Shown here: positions 43,601-55,265 of the stretch, piece by piece
How positions within the stretch are numbered: position 1 is the first letter of the stretch
Layout of the letters: every line of letters begins with the position of its first letter
Assembly (NCBI GenBank): GCA_951640165.1
Contig: OX621255.1
Span: 23,596,001 to 23,660,000 of the forward strand
Origin: Pseudoips prasinana
Lineage: Eukaryota; Arthropoda; Insecta; Lepidoptera; Nolidae
DNA length: 64,000 bases
Reading direction: 5' to 3'
Program-made: the position numbers and the translations under genes
Notes under the pieces: generated by a model
Told to the model about the DNA's origin: nothing
The model's database searches: none
Seen by the model: the letters and a program-made list of their open reading frames with translations, nothing else

Positions 43601-44098
43601 TATTACATAACATCTATACTATATACATATATATATATAAATAAAACATATACATTGTTGAAAATTATAACCATAATGTACACAAGAGCTATTTTTAGGG
43701 CTGAAGTTCTAGACCAATTAAAAGTAATTAATTTGTACTTTGTTGAAGAGACAAGTAGTGTTCTTTCACAAGATTTTGAAACTGTCGTAGTGATTTTGCT
43801 TGACGAATTACTAATGGCAATTTTTATTTTCAAATCAATTATGGGTCTGCAAATATGCCTTTCTTAAAATATTAAATGTGGTAAAGATAGAGTTGCGGGT
43901 ACTATACAAAGGTCTTCAACAGTCTCTTGGTTAGACTATATAAAATAGGAACTACCTCCACAAATCAAGAGGAGGTTAAATATATGATACAATAACGATG
44001 TATTCGTTCCTGTGTACTATATGTAATCTCTACACAAAAAAATAACCCACTTCCCAAATTACCCGATTAAGCGACTTACTTAAGTAGGGAGCATAATA

Positions 44099-44241
44099 TG
44101 TACCGACGCCAGCACATCCAGTTACCCCAGTCTGTCAAATTTCTTTTATAGATTTTCAACTTTATCACAAAAGCAAAAGGTTCACTTTCAATTGGGCAAA
44201 TTTGAAAGACTGGGGTAGCTTGATGTGCTGGCTTCTGTACA
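44099..44241. mobile_element. Fold-back MITE F, complete copy
   Basis: 'tgtaccgacgccagcacatc' and 'gatgtgctggcttctgtaca', 143 bp. Confidence 0.85.
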
Positions 44242-44584
44242 ACTTTACAGTTGTTATTGGCATTTCCCATTCCGCTTTAGATAATGTACTTAAATAATAT
44301 TGGTGTGAAAACGGACGTTCAAAATCATCGAACGAAATTGCTTTTGCAGTGTTCCACACAATGACCAAACTAATTATTACTGAAAATATTCAAAAATAAG
44401 ACTACTCGCTGACGGATGCGGAAGTCAGAACAAGAATACAACTGTTTTGGGCATGTGTTTAAGTTGGTTATCTTATCTTGCACCATCACATGTATATCAA
44501 CTTGAAGTTATACTTCCTTTGGTAGGCCATTCGTTCTTGCCACCGGAACGCATAACTGCGAAGATTGAAAAGGAGACCAGAATA

Positions 44585-44762
44585 ATCACACTAATATTAT
44601 AAAGGCGAAAGTTTGTGAGTGTGTATGTTTGTTACTTCTTCACATCTAAACGGCTGGAGCAATTTTAATAAAATTTGGTATGGAGTTAGCTGACACCCCG
44701 TATTAAAACATAGGCTACAATTTATAAAGTTTAACGCGCGTAAAACCGCGGGGCACATCCAG
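44585..44762 (+). mobile_element. Helitron, second subfamily
   Basis: 'actaatattataaaggcgaa' to 'aaaaccgcggggcacatcc'. The 3' CTAG has mutated. Confidence 0.75.
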
Positions 44763-45459
44763 TCCATCATATACGATCTACAAATTAATTCGAATTTATT
44801 TAAGCATCATACGACTGTTTATCATACAGCTATACAAGCGATGACGACCTCCGAGTGCGTGATTGGGAGAAACGAGTCATTATAGAACTAAAAACATGAG
44901 AAAATTATCATTTCAGGTTCAAAGAATCACAACGTTTTATGCTGCACAGGGGTCGACAGAATGTTAGTGTTAAGGTAAAGAAAACTTTTTAGACAACTCT
45001 ATAACCTAAATATGTTTATTTTTTCTTTAAGGCAGGGGCATGCCACCTGCAAAAAGTATCTGCGGGTGGGTATGATGTCGGACTCGCACCTACTAAACCT
45101 AACCTGCCGTGGACTTCTCTTGGCGCCTGATGGGGGAGCCCCGGAAACGCGGGTATGCTGCTCCGGTGAACCTAAATATCTAACCAAAATAGGAAAGTAA
45201 ATCTCTGATTTGGTCATAACGTTAGTATGCCATAAAGTAAGTATACCTAGCGGTAAGGATACTTGCTTTGTGGATTTGGCAGCCGCAAAGTAAACAACGA
45301 GGAAATAATTGATGATGCAAACCTTTCGAAGAAGCACTTCGGTGAAGATTGGAGGACTCTCGATAGATAATAAAAAATTAACGGCATAGAAGAAAATAAT
45401 GACAATTTTGAAGAATATGCACTCATAGCAGTTTGGCAGACTGGAAAAGAGCTAAAATA
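44763..45459. other. Mixed stretch with a GC-richer unclassified block
   Basis: At 45070-45180, 'ctcgcacctactaaacctaa' and 'gcgcctgatgggggagcccc' look like part of a retroelement that I cannot assign. No host exon with good splice sites is seen. Confidence 0.3.
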
Positions 45460-45815
45460 ATAATAATAATAATATTCTGGGGTATTATTTACACACGGCC
45501 ATCTGATCCCAAACTAAGCAGAACTTATACTAACCCAGATAACTGATATACTACATATACTTCTTTTAATAATAATAATAATATTCTGGGATATTATTTA
45601 CACACGGCCAAACTAAGCAGAACTTGTATAACGGAAACCAGATAGCTGATATACTACATATACTACTTTTCTTTTGTAAATACATGGTTATATAGATAGT
45701 TACACCCAGACTCAGGACAAACAGACATGTTCATGCACACAAATATCTGTCCTGGGTGGGAATCGCACCCACGACCTCCGACGTGAAAAGCAAGCAAGCC
45801 ACGCCAACAGGCCCA
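45460..45815 (-). repeat. SINE D with duplicated 3' end
   Basis: The 3' end 'attctggggtattatttaca' occurs at 45473 and again at 45585; the first copy breaks off after about 95 bp, the second continues to the tRNA-like head at about 45815. This is a local tandem duplication. Confidence 0.7.
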
Positions 45816-46107
45816 TCAAATTTAATATAATTATATTAATAAAATTTCTTACATTACATTAATACGTAAGGTTTATTTATAACTACTTAGTGACTATTTC
45901 CTTATATTACTTATTAGTTTCACTTTTTGAGTTTATAATACTCATGGTCAATATAAAGAAAGTGAATGTCAAAATCCGCTTCTTCCATTGGCTTGAGTAA
46001 CAATAGCCGTGTGATTCATAACTCAATATCGATATCCAGTACATCAATTTTATACTTAAATTTAACACTGTAATCTAAAAGTCCTCTTCTCGTCCGTCGA
46101 AAGTCTT

Positions 46108-46541
46108 CGACCAGTGTGTATTTAGTGATGACTTACGGAACAGAGACGTGGTCGCTCACTATGGGCCTTATTAGAAGGCTTAAAGCACCCAAAGAGCAAT
46201 GGAGAGGGCTATGCTCGGAGTTTCCCTGCGAGATCTAATCAGAAATGTCGAAATGCGCAGGCGAACCAAAGTCACCGACATAGCCCGTAGAATTGCAGAA
46301 CTGAAGAGTCAGTGGGCGGGGCCCATAGCTCGTAGAACCGACGGCCGTTGGGGCAGAAAAGTTCTCGAGTGGTGACCACGAACCGGAAGACGCAGCGTGG
46401 GCAGGCCCCCACGAGATGGGCCGATGATCTTGTGCGGGTCGCTGGAAACCGCTGGATGCCAATAGCGCAAGACCGGCAATTGTGGGGATCTTTGGGGGAG
46501 GCTTTTGTCCAGCTGTGGACGTCTTTCGGCTGATATGATGA
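46108..46541 (+). pseudogene. RTE-type LINE 3' end (family 1), frameshifted
   Basis: Same region as 13170-13621: 'tgatgacttacggaaca' then 'ctcactatgggcctt', and near the end the open piece 'QAPTRWADDLVRVAGNRWM' followed by 'LWGSLGEAFVQLWTSFG' and a stop. There is a stop at 46373-46375 and more than one shift. The tail is 'cggctgatatgatga'. Confidence 0.75.
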
Positions 46542-46744
46542 ATCTAAAGTTAAAAATTATTTAACATAGATGAGTCGGATATCCAATGAGGTAAATTTTC
46601 TTTAAAACTTATAATGGTAACAAGTTGTAACAAAGTAAAAAGTCATTTATTTTAAAATTTAACCTTTTAGATCTGATGTGTTTTGATACAAAACGACACA
46701 AATTAATTAAATTACTAGTTGAGCAAATCACACATGCTCAAATC

Positions 46745-47003
46745 AGACGGGTCTGTGACGTGGTTGGTAAATGCTTGCTTTAGACGCCGCACGTCGTGGA
46801 TTAGATTCCCACCCAGGACAAATATTTGTGTGCATGAACATGTGTGGGTGTAATTATCTATATAAGTATGTGTTAACAAAAGAACTACATATACTACTTA
46901 TGTAGTATATCAGTTATCTGGTTTCCATAGTACAAGCGCTGCTTAGTTTGGGATCAGATGACCGTGTGTAAATAATGTCCCAGGATATTATGATATCACA
47001 TGT
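46745..47003 (+). repeat. SINE D, full length
   Basis: tRNA-like head 'gtgacgtggttggtaaatgc', B box 'ggattagattcccacccagg', then the body to 'gtcccaggatattatgat'. Confidence 0.75.
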
Positions 47004-47561
47004 TTATTACCACTATTATTTGCAATATATTATATAAGGGTATTTTAATACGAATACAACTTATAAAATATATGGGCTACATGGAGAGAAATTTCCGCAC
47101 AATCCTGGCATTCACCAGCGAAACCGCCTTCTGCATGTAACTCCAGCCAGATATCAAGCCCTAAACTTGCAAGGTTGATTTTGAGGGATTTAGGAATAAC
47201 TCAATTTGTGGATATAAGAATAGGTATGATCGTAGGTCTTTCGGTTCTTCAAATTTGCGCTTATTTAAAAATCAGATCATTATTATTATTTATTTTTACT
47301 CTTTCCAGCAATTTATGTTCCATGCTTTCACCACGCTCGCCATACATTGTACAGGTTGTTTTATTAGATAGTTCCATCAAGAGTAAGTACTCGTTATTAG
47401 ATAGTTGCAAGAGAGTGTTGTAGCTGGCGTTTCTAAATATTATTGAGTCTGTTAGAGATAGGTGGCGAATAATCATGTGCTTTTAACACATAATTATTAT
47501 TACTAAATTACTTTTTATTTAGTTATTGTTTATTTTTTATATGAATTAGTATTAAATGTTA

Positions 47562-47670
47562 CTACTTTTAGTTAAGTTGTTTTATAATTGATATAGAGAC
47601 AATTTTGTTATCTTATTTTAACAAAATTATCTCTATATCAATTATAATTAAACAACTTAACTAATAGTAG
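47562..47670. repeat. Long imperfect hairpin, about 50-bp arms
   Basis: Arms around 47562-47610 and 47619-47670 with an 8-base loop; inner 27 bp differ at one position. AT-rich; could be a small fold-back element. Confidence 0.8.
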
Positions 47671-47699
47671 ACATATTTAAAACTTACTCATATAAAAAT

Positions 47700-47957
47700 G
47701 GTTTTTATTCATACGGCCTGTGTGAATGGTACAACCAGAAGGGGAAGACCTCGTAGAACATTCTCTGATCAAATCGGAGACGTACTTAAGAAAGGTCAGG
47801 TCAGAAGTACCCTAAACCGGCGAGCATGTATGAAGAATATAATGTCAGTAAACGAAGCGAAAGAGGTATGCAAGGATCGTGGAAATGAAAAATGGAAGTC
47901 CGTTGTCTCTGCCTACCCCTCTGGGAAACAGGCGTGAGTCTATGTATGTATGTATGT
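47700..47957 (+). mobile_element. RTE-like LINE 3' end (family 2), open
   Basis: Codes without interruption for '[19 protein letters not shown]', '[19 protein letters not shown]', '[19 protein letters not shown]' and 'AYPSGKQA' and a stop at about 47935. The tail is (tatg)n. It is the best-preserved copy of this family here. Confidence 0.75.
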
Positions 47958-47992
47958 AGAATTTAAAAAGTGCTTGTAAATATTCAGAACAT

Positions 47993-48168
47993 CCTACTAA
48001 TATTGTAAACGCGAATGTTTGTGAGTATGGATGTAAGGATGTCTGTTACTCTGTCACACAAAAACTACCGAAAGGATTTTGATGAAACTTTGTAGTAATA
48101 TAGCTATATCCGAATAACACAGGCATTTTTTAAGTTTAACGCGGGTATAACTGGAGGCACAGCTAATG
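47993..48168 (+). mobile_element. Helitron, second subfamily, diverged
   Basis: 'cctactaatattgtaaacgc' to 'ggaggcacagctaatg'. The 3' hairpin is weakened by mutations. Confidence 0.7.
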
Positions 48169-48355
48169 AATATTAATTGGAGTATTACAAATTAACTGTA
48201 TATTAACTCTAGGTACAAATAGATTATTTGTAGAAAAATTAGTTAGTTACATATGGTACAAACAAAAGTTTACTAGGTATATTAATAATCACGTAGAACT
48301 TACAGGCTATAAACCATAGTAACAAACACATTTATCTTATTAACTTTATGAGTAA

Positions 48356-48535
48356 TTAGTTGTGTCCCACGGTTTTACCCGCGTTAAACTTTATATATTA
48401 TAGCCTATGTGTTATTCTAGGGTGTCAGCTAACTCCATACCAAATTTTGTTAAAAGCGCTCCAGCCGTTTAGACCTGAAGAAGTAACAAACATTCACACT
48501 CACACACTCACAAACTTTCGCCTTTAGTATGATTT
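48356..48535 (-). mobile_element. Helitron, second subfamily
   Basis: 'ttagttgtgtcccacggttt' to 'aaactttcgcctttagtatg'. Close to the split copy at 27194. Confidence 0.75.
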
Positions 48536-48628
48536 TTTGTTGCCAATTTATGTTTTCACATTAAAGTGTGACAAATGTATTGGCTTTTAACTAATGAATT
48601 CACATCATTATGCAAAGGTAAATTCACG

Positions 48629-49132
48629 TTTTTTAGGGTTCCGTAGTCAAATGGCAATAAACGGAACCCTTATAGATTCGTCATGTCTGTCTGTATGTCT
48701 GTCTGTCCGTCTGTCTGTCCGTCCGTATCTAACAGCCAGTTTATTCCGAAACTATAAGAGCTGTACTGTTGAAACTTGGTAAGTAAATGTATTATTTTTC
48801 TTTCTAAGAAAAAGAACAATAATTTTGGGGGTTCCCCATACATAGAACTGAAACTCGAATTATTGAAAAATGATATTGAGGTTTCAAATTTTTTTTTTTC
48901 TAAAATGAATAGTTTGCCCGATAATCACTTCCAAAGTGGAAAAACGACAAAATATATGATGTACATTGCCATGCAAATTTCCACTAAAGATTGGTTTGAA
49001 CGAGATCTAGTGAGTAGTTTTTTGTATATAAATCGTAAACCGCAATTTACCAGTTTTATTTAATCAACTGAAATACATTCTGCTACGGAACCCTTCATGG
49101 GCGAGTCCGACTCGCACTTGGCCGGTTTTTAT
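48629..49132 (-). repeat. Repeat I, shortened copy
   Basis: 'ttttttagggttccgtagtc' to 'actcgcacttggccggtttt', with (ctgt/ccgt)n at 48683-48725. Short open frames in it are chance. Confidence 0.75.
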
Positions 49133-49208
49133 TTGAAGTCTTTCGTCGAGTTGCAATACTTGCTGTTCGGCATTTGGCATTTCATTTCTTTTTGTTCAAT
49201 ATTGTTTG

Positions 49209-49240
49209 TCTGGTTTATTTATACTTATAAATAAACCAGA
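49209..49240. repeat. Perfect 15-bp hairpin
   Basis: 'tctggtttatttata', loop ct, then the exact inverse. Confidence 0.9.
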
Positions 49241-49262
49241 AATGTGATAAACATACACTGTA

Positions 49263-49612
49263 CAATAATAATGTCCTCCTAGCCGAATTGCAGCTACGGC
49301 AGCCAGCCTCTATGGAGACTAGCTTTCTACAAGGGACATATTATAGTGCACAAGTGTGAGCACAAACACGGCGGCACTTTCTATTCCATCACTCTCATGA
49401 TCCGAAAGGACGACTAGCGATACGAACGGAAAGAGATCATGTGCAGGACCGACAGCTTTACGTGTTCTCCGTGGCACAGGGGTGTAATACCGCCAACTCC
49501 CAAACTTCGGGCTTACACTGAGAATGTTTCAACAGAAAAATCCCAACATCACTTTTAGGCCGGACCCGGGATTCGAACCCAGGACCTCATTATCTGCGGT
49601 TGAACACACTAC
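49263..49612 (-). repeat. tRNA-headed SINE A
   Basis: 'atgtcctcctagccgaattg' to 'ctgcggttgaacacac'. The head stops inside the A box. Confidence 0.8.
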
Positions 49613-50454
49613 GAGACATATTAAAACGAGATACAGAAGAAATAATTGTGAAATAATGAAATTTATTCAGCACTTGGGTATTAACATACACTTGTACTTG
49701 TCAAGTTCAAAATGCAGTACACAAACATAGTCGAACACAGTATAAAAATTACAAAAATATAATTAGTCTAAAAAAATTTATCTATTATTTTGAAATTTAG
49801 TTGTACAATATTAAAATTTAAGAATTGAAGGCAATGAGTATTTGGCTAGCGCAGAAGGCTCTTAACCAGTAGCTTATATTAAACGATTAATACCCGAGGC
49901 CGCCCTTTTAGGGTTCGGGCCACAGCTCAGGGGGCCGCTGAAGCAAAAGGACAGAATTCTAAGAGAGGGTGTGATCAGTTGCACGGGATCACCAATGACG
50001 TGTTAAGGGGCCAAAGCGATCCTCGCCGCTGAGGAGCCTACCCTAGCTAACCTGCGGCTTTCTCTAGCTACCTAGGTGGACGACCCGGAGAAGAAAGCCA
50101 CAAAGAAACTCCGGGCTTGCTTTTTTCGTCTTCTTTTGCTTTTAGTTTTCGTTCTTTTTTTTTTTTAATCATGTATTTTCTTCCATTGGGATGGGCGTTA
50201 TGTAGGCTAATGCACGCACAGAACCGTTGTCATCTAATGAATCGAAAAATTGTGAGATAATAAACAATAACATGTGCTCATCACACAAAGATTTGTCTTA
50301 GGTGGAGATCGAACACACGAGATCTGGCTTAGCAATCAGGGTCAGTAACCACTGGCCGAACGGGCAAATTAAAGTCAAATTTGCAATTGTTATTGTTATG
50401 ACATTCATCATTCCAGCACACAACAAATTACATTTTAAACCTTGAGTCACCCAT
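49613..50454. other. Stretch with a GC-richer unclassified block
   Basis: At 49890-50130 'gaggccgcccttttagggtt' and 'gaggagcctaccctagctaa' and 'cggagaagaaagccacaaag' suggest part of a retroelement, followed by a T-run. No clear protein. A decayed SINE D-like head lies at 50285-50360. Confidence 0.3.
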
Positions 50455-50533
50455 CCATCAATAATATCCATGGACATTATTCACACACGGCCAACAGTTC
50501 TTCATGGAAATCAGTTAACTAATATACTACATA

Positions 50534-50840
50534 CTAGCTGTGCCCCGCGGTTTTACCCGCGTAAATTATCATAGCTCCTCCCTCGTAGGTGATAACGTGA
50601 TAATATGTAGCCTATATGTTGACCCGACCTCTTAGTAATATTCACGCAAAATTTGAAGTAAATCCATGCAGTACTTAGTGAGTTTAGCCCGGACATACAT
50701 ACAAACAAACAGACTCACAGACAAAAATTCTAAAAAATATATTGGATTCGATATTGATTGTAGATCACACCCCAATTATCCTTTTAAAAAAATATTCAAT
50801 GTACAGTTTCGACTTTCTACGATTTTATTATATGTATAGA
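50534..50840 (-). mobile_element. Non-autonomous Helitron, complete copy inside SINE D
   Basis: CTAG and GC hairpin at 50534, 5' end 'ttattatatgtataga' at 50840, with A/T at the insertion point. Confidence 0.85.
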
Positions 50841-50880
50841 TACCTACTACTTTTTTATTGTAAATTCCTACTTATATAGA

Positions 50881-51026
50881 ACCCGCGGTTATACCCGCAT
50901 TAAATCCAGGATGTCAGCTAACTCTTTACCAAATTTCATTAAAATCGCTCCAGCCGCTTAGACGTGAAGTAACAAACATACAAGCTCACACACTCGCAAA
51001 CTTTTGCCTTTATAATATTAGTAGGA
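50881..51026 (-). mobile_element. Helitron, second subfamily, inside SINE D
   Basis: 'acccgcggttatacccgcat' to 'cctttataatattagtagg'. The outermost 3' bases are missing. Confidence 0.7.
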
Positions 51027-51345
51027 TTACACCCACACACAGGACAGACAGCCATGATCATGCACACAAATATATGTCCGGGGAATCGAACCCACGACCT
51101 GCGGCGTGTAAAGCAAGCACTTACCAACCACGTATCAATATAACTACGTCACGATAAACTTTCCATCAGCTATAATATGAGTTTGTAATCGCAAAAAAAA
51201 TGTCATATATCTTCAAGGTTACGAATTGCCCTTCACCTTTTAGCAGAATCTGTTATTAACGGTAACCTTTTAGTTTTGCGGATGTTAAAATACCCACCAT
51301 AAAGGGCCGTATTGTTTTTTTTTACATTCGGTTAATATACGCCCT

Positions 51346-52348
51346 TGTTTTTAGGGTTCCGTAGCCAAATGGCAAAAAACGGAACCCTTATAGATTCGTC
51401 ATATCTGTCTGTCTGTCCGTCCGTATGTCACAGCCATTTTTTTTCGATACTATAACGTTGAAACTTGGTAAGTAGATGTATTCTGTGAACCGCGTTAAGA
51501 TTTCCACAGAAAAATAGAAAAAAAATAACATTAAATTTTGGGGGCTCCCCATACACAGAACGTTTTAGAAATAGAGCAAAAATTTTGTCTGTCCGTCCTT
51601 ATGTCACAGCCACTTTTTTCTGAAACTATAAGAGCTGTACTGTTGCAACTTGGTAAGTAGGTGTATTCTATGAACCGCATTAAGATTTTTACACAAAAAT
51701 AGAAAAAGAACAATAATTTTGGGGGGTCGCCATACATAGAACTGAAACTCAAATATTTTTTTTCATCGTACCCGTACTTGTGGGGTGTCTATGGATAGGT
51801 CGTCAAAAATCATATGGAGGCTCCCAATATCATTTTTGTCTAAACTGAATAGTTTGCGCGAGAGACACTTCCAAAGTGGTAAAATGAGTGTCCCCCTGTA
51901 ACTTCTAAAATAAGAGAATGATAAAATTAAAAAATTATATAATTTAGGTACATTACCATGCAAACTTCCACCGAAAATTGATTTGAACAATATCTAGTAA
52001 GTAGTTTTTTTTTAATACGTCATAAATCGTAAACCGCAATTTACCTTTCATTCATACAACTCAAATATAATAATAAAAAACTTGAGAGGTGTCAGGGACA
52101 CCCGGATGGGACGAAGTTATTTCTTATGTACAAAAAACCTGTATACACTCAACAAAAATAATCGTCGCGACACCACACAAAAAGTGTCGTGACAACTTTT
52201 CGTAAGAATTTTTTCCGTCTAGCCCCCTTTCACAACGCGCGATAAGGAACTTCGTTCCAATAAAAAAACATATTATGTTACTTGCTCCTACGGAACCCTT
52301 CATGGGCGTATCCGATCCCTTCAAGTGCGAGCACTTGACCGGTTTTTA
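51346..52348 (-). repeat. Repeat I with internal duplication and a nested insert
   Basis: Starts 'ttttagggttccgtagcc' and ends 'gcacttgaccggtttttaa'. The block 'tatgtcacagcca-ttttt' to 'ggggg-t-ccatacata' is present twice (from 51424 and from 51600). A foreign element lies at about 52083-52268. Confidence 0.7.
52083..52268. mobile_element. Small element inserted in repeat I
   Basis: Framed by 'ggatgggacgaagtta' and the partly inverse 'aaggaacttcgttcca'. No coding capacity. Probably a MITE. Confidence 0.5.
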
Positions 52349-52686
52349 AACGAATGTCACGGACTTTATGAAAGGGATTTCAACTATGTTAGTTCTAGCT
52401 TTGAGTTCATAATTTAAATATAACGATATAAGTGTAGATAAATATAATTTTGAAAGTAAAATCCACATTCGAAGAAAACATTATGGCGTCGGAGCGCCGA
52501 TAAGAGATAAGACCTAATGGGTACTACAGAAATTACTATGAAAACGGACAAAAAAACAATTTCTTTAGTAGCTATAATGCACACAATGTTGTTCAAAATA
52601 CTTAAAAGAAAAATTATTATTTAGTCCTTTGATATTGAATTGTTAGTGAAATACCATAGTTCATCAATAAGTTATCTATATAAATA

Positions 52687-52950
52687 CTAGCGGCCCGGTA
52701 CGTGCTTCGCTGCGTATAAGGCATAGTAATAAAAAAAAATGATTATTAAGTTCATTTATTCAAACAAAAAATATTTTGAATTGCTAAAATATGTTGATTT
52801 TACACCTTTTCAAGACTTTTTTAAAATTTTCTCTACGTATTAACCTTGGACTTTGGACTTCCACGAATAATTCAAGACCAAAATCGGTAAAGCCGTTGTT
52901 GAGTTATAACATTACAACGAAAAGTGGCATTGATTTTTATTTATATAAAT
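52687..52950 (-). mobile_element. Helitron-like element, third subfamily
   Basis: 'ctagcggcccggtacgtgct' then 'tcgctgcg' at the CTAG end and 'aaaatcggtaaagccgttgt' in the body. The opposite end is less clear. Confidence 0.5.
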
Positions 52951-53065
52951 TATAAGTGAACCACCGAAAAGTTTGTACGATCATAACCAAACGACTGCAC
53001 CAAATTGGATAAATCTTTCTCTTATGTGTTCTTTATTATCAGGAAAAGATATGTATGCAAAAAAT

Positions 53066-53175
53066 ACAGACATACAAAGGCCCATGTCTATTTCCCAAAG
53101 GGGTAGGCAGAGGCAACGGATTTCCATTTGTTACGATCTTTGCACACCTCTTTTGCCTCGATTACTGTCATTATA
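53066..53175 (-). mobile_element. RTE-like LINE tail (family 2)
   Basis: The complement of 'acggatttccatttgttac', 'tttgcacacctcttttgcct' and 'cgattactgtcat' gives 'EAKEVCKDR'-type coding text, as at 47700-47957. Confidence 0.55.
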
Positions 53176-53362
53176 TTGAAAAAATAAATAATTAAACATT
53201 TTAAAATATCCGAAAAATGTGTTGCGATTGCGACAGAAGACTGTTACTAAACTTATTTACTTAAACATTTATTGACAGCTGAATGTTAACTTTTTTGAGT
53301 TTATAACCCAAGAACTATTGTAGGTTTATTCATGGATGAAATCGCAAGCTGAAATTTATTTA

Positions 53363-53675
53363 TCTATACATATAATAAAATCGTAGGAAAATTGAAACTG
53401 TACATTGAATATTTTTTAAATAGGATACCTGGGGCCTGTTCTACAATGGATATCAAAGCCAAAAATATAGCTATTAGAATTTTTGTCTGTTTGTCTGTAT
53501 GTATGTCCGGGCTAAACACAAAAAGTAGTGCATGGATTTACTTCAAATTTTGCATGAATATTACTAAGAGGTCGGGTCAACATATAGGCTACATAATATC
53601 ACGCTATCACCTACGGGGGAGGAGCTATGATAATTTATAAAGTTTATTGCGGGTAAAACCGCGGGGCACAGCTAG
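53363..53675 (+). mobile_element. Non-autonomous Helitron, complete copy
   Basis: TCTATACATATAATAAAATC at the 5' end, GC hairpin and CTAG at 53672-53675, inserted at A/T. 313 bp. Confidence 0.88.
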
Positions 53676-53814
53676 TAATGAATAATTTATCGATACATTC
53701 GACAGAGTGCTAGTAAAGTCAAGACAACACTGCAATAAGTACATTGGCAAAAGCGATTGAACTTATAAGTACAATCGTTGCAGACTGTCGAGTTTTTTAA
53801 TAAATTATTTATTA

Positions 53815-53930
53815 ATAGCCGTTTATAAATTATAGCTTATGTGTTATTCGGATATATAAGCTTTATTACTACAAAGTTTCATCAAAATCCGCATCTGCAC
53901 AATTTTTTGCATTTAAAATATTAGTAGGAT
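53815..53930 (-). mobile_element. Helitron remnant, second subfamily
   Basis: 'ttcggatatataagctttat' then 'caaagtttcatcaaaatccg' and 'aaaatattagtaggat'. Confidence 0.6.
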
Positions 53931-54481
53931 GTTAAAAAAGTGAATAGTAGGTTTAAATCATATCAGAAAACGAAAAACGTATAAAAAGTTACTGTATACT
54001 GCTCACAATAGTGAATGCCTCAATGTGACGTCCTGCAACGGTTAGGAATGCATATTCCGTGCATGAGATATGTCTATAGTCGAGTCATTCTCGATATCAT
54101 TGATATAGCGACGTGCGCGGGACAGAGGTGCATTCCAGGCTAGATTAGTTCGAGCGGCCGGCACTGCCAATAGGTGATGATGACATCGCGCCTGGACTCA
54201 GTATTGTTGAAACCTACTTTCTAATTATTAATCAAAGCACTGGCATGTTATAAAATCTTATATTAAAATAATTATATTTTATACACTCCTGTCACTATCT
54301 GTCTTGTCATGGTAATATTAATAAAATTAACATCTTCTCCTGAATTTCCTAAGCTTTTATTTATCAGCTTCCAATACTGTTACCCTGTCTGGACATCGAG
54401 TTCCCAGAAGTATGTCCTGTGTCGCGGCACACGGAACTGTAATAGCGGCAATAGTGAGGAGTTATATGTGTATTTATTAAT
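53931..54481. other. No recognisable feature
   Basis: Contains two mildly GC-rich patches near 54100-54190 but no exon or repeat that I can defend. Confidence 0.3.
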
Positions 54482-54611
54482 TATAATAATAATATCCTGG
54501 GACATTATACTCACACGGCCATCTGATCCCAAACTAAGCAGAGCTTGCACTATAGAAACCAGATAACTGATATACTATTTTTCTTTTGTAAATACATAGG
54601 TACTTATATGA

Positions 54612-54818
54612 TATTTTTTTTAAAGACAGCGTCCGCCCTAGGGAATCAAATCCCGGTGTCGCGGGGTACTTTACAAACATATAATAGACGGACACAAATT
54701 TCATCCAGACTCAGAACATCTATTTATGGGTCACACAAATAGTTGTCTAGCGCGGGACTCGAACACACGACACGAAGAGGCAAGGCGACTGTCTTAGCTG
54801 CTGCGCCACACGTGCAGT
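54612..54818 (-). repeat. tRNA-headed SINE B nested in SINE D
   Basis: 'aaagacagcgtccgccctag' to 'gccacacgtgcagtcaa'; B box 'gtgttcgagtcccgcgct'. Confidence 0.8.
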
Positions 54819-54898
54819 CAATACAACCACCCATTATTACACCCATACTCAGGACAAACATTCATGTCCATGCACACAAACGTCTGTCCTGGGCCTCT

Positions 54899-55231
54899 AC
54901 CGGCTAAGTCACCGAACATCGATTTCTTAAATGGCGTTCAAATAAATAAAGTTAAGCTCGCCTATGTACATGTCTTTCTATCATAAATTGTATTTCTTTT
55001 TATTGTTTTCTGTGTGTAATAAAGAATAAAGGTTAAAAACGACTTAATCAATCGTTAAATCGGCTTCCATGAGCACATGTGACGTCATAAATGAATGTCC
55101 AGAATCGATTGTCAACGTTGAAGCCGATTTAACGATTGATTAAGTCATTTTTAACCTATATTTATTTGAACGCTATTTAAGAAATCGATGTTCGGCGACT
55201 TAGCCCGTCTCTACGGGCTAAGTCGCCGAAC
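54899..55231. mobile_element. Palindromic MITE with central TGACGTCA, copy 2
   Basis: Outer arms 'gaacatcgatttcttaaatg' and 'atttaagaaatcgatgttc', inner arms 'ggcgttcaaataaataaa'-like and 'gacttaatcaatcgttaaat'. The centre 'atgagcacatgtgacgtcat' is inverted relative to copy 1 at 37524. About 80 bp of unrelated text ('taagctcgcctatgtacat' to 'aataaagaataaa') interrupts the left arm. Confidence 0.75.
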
Positions 55232-55265
55232 GTTCCCATCCAGGGGCTCTCCCCTGGATGGGAAC
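55190..55265. repeat. Twin perfect hairpins sharing the loop CTCT
   Basis: Hairpin 1 (55190-55231) has 19-bp arms around CTCT; hairpin 2 (55232-55265) has 15-bp arms, again around CTCT, with no spacer. Hairpin 2 is an inverted copy of the SINE D flank, hairpin 1 of the MITE end. Confidence 0.9.

Larger units (their letters stand above)
50455..51135 (-). repeat. SINE D split by two Helitrons
   Basis: SINE pieces: 50455-50533 ('ttattcacacacggccaac'), 50841-50880 and 51027-51135 ('gaatcgaacccacgacctgc'). Helitrons at 50534-50840 and 50881-51026 sit between them. Confidence 0.75.

Noticed and set aside
48594..49063. Open frames with 'CLSVCLSVRLSVRP'
   Set aside because: Translation of the (ctgt)n microsatellite within repeat I.
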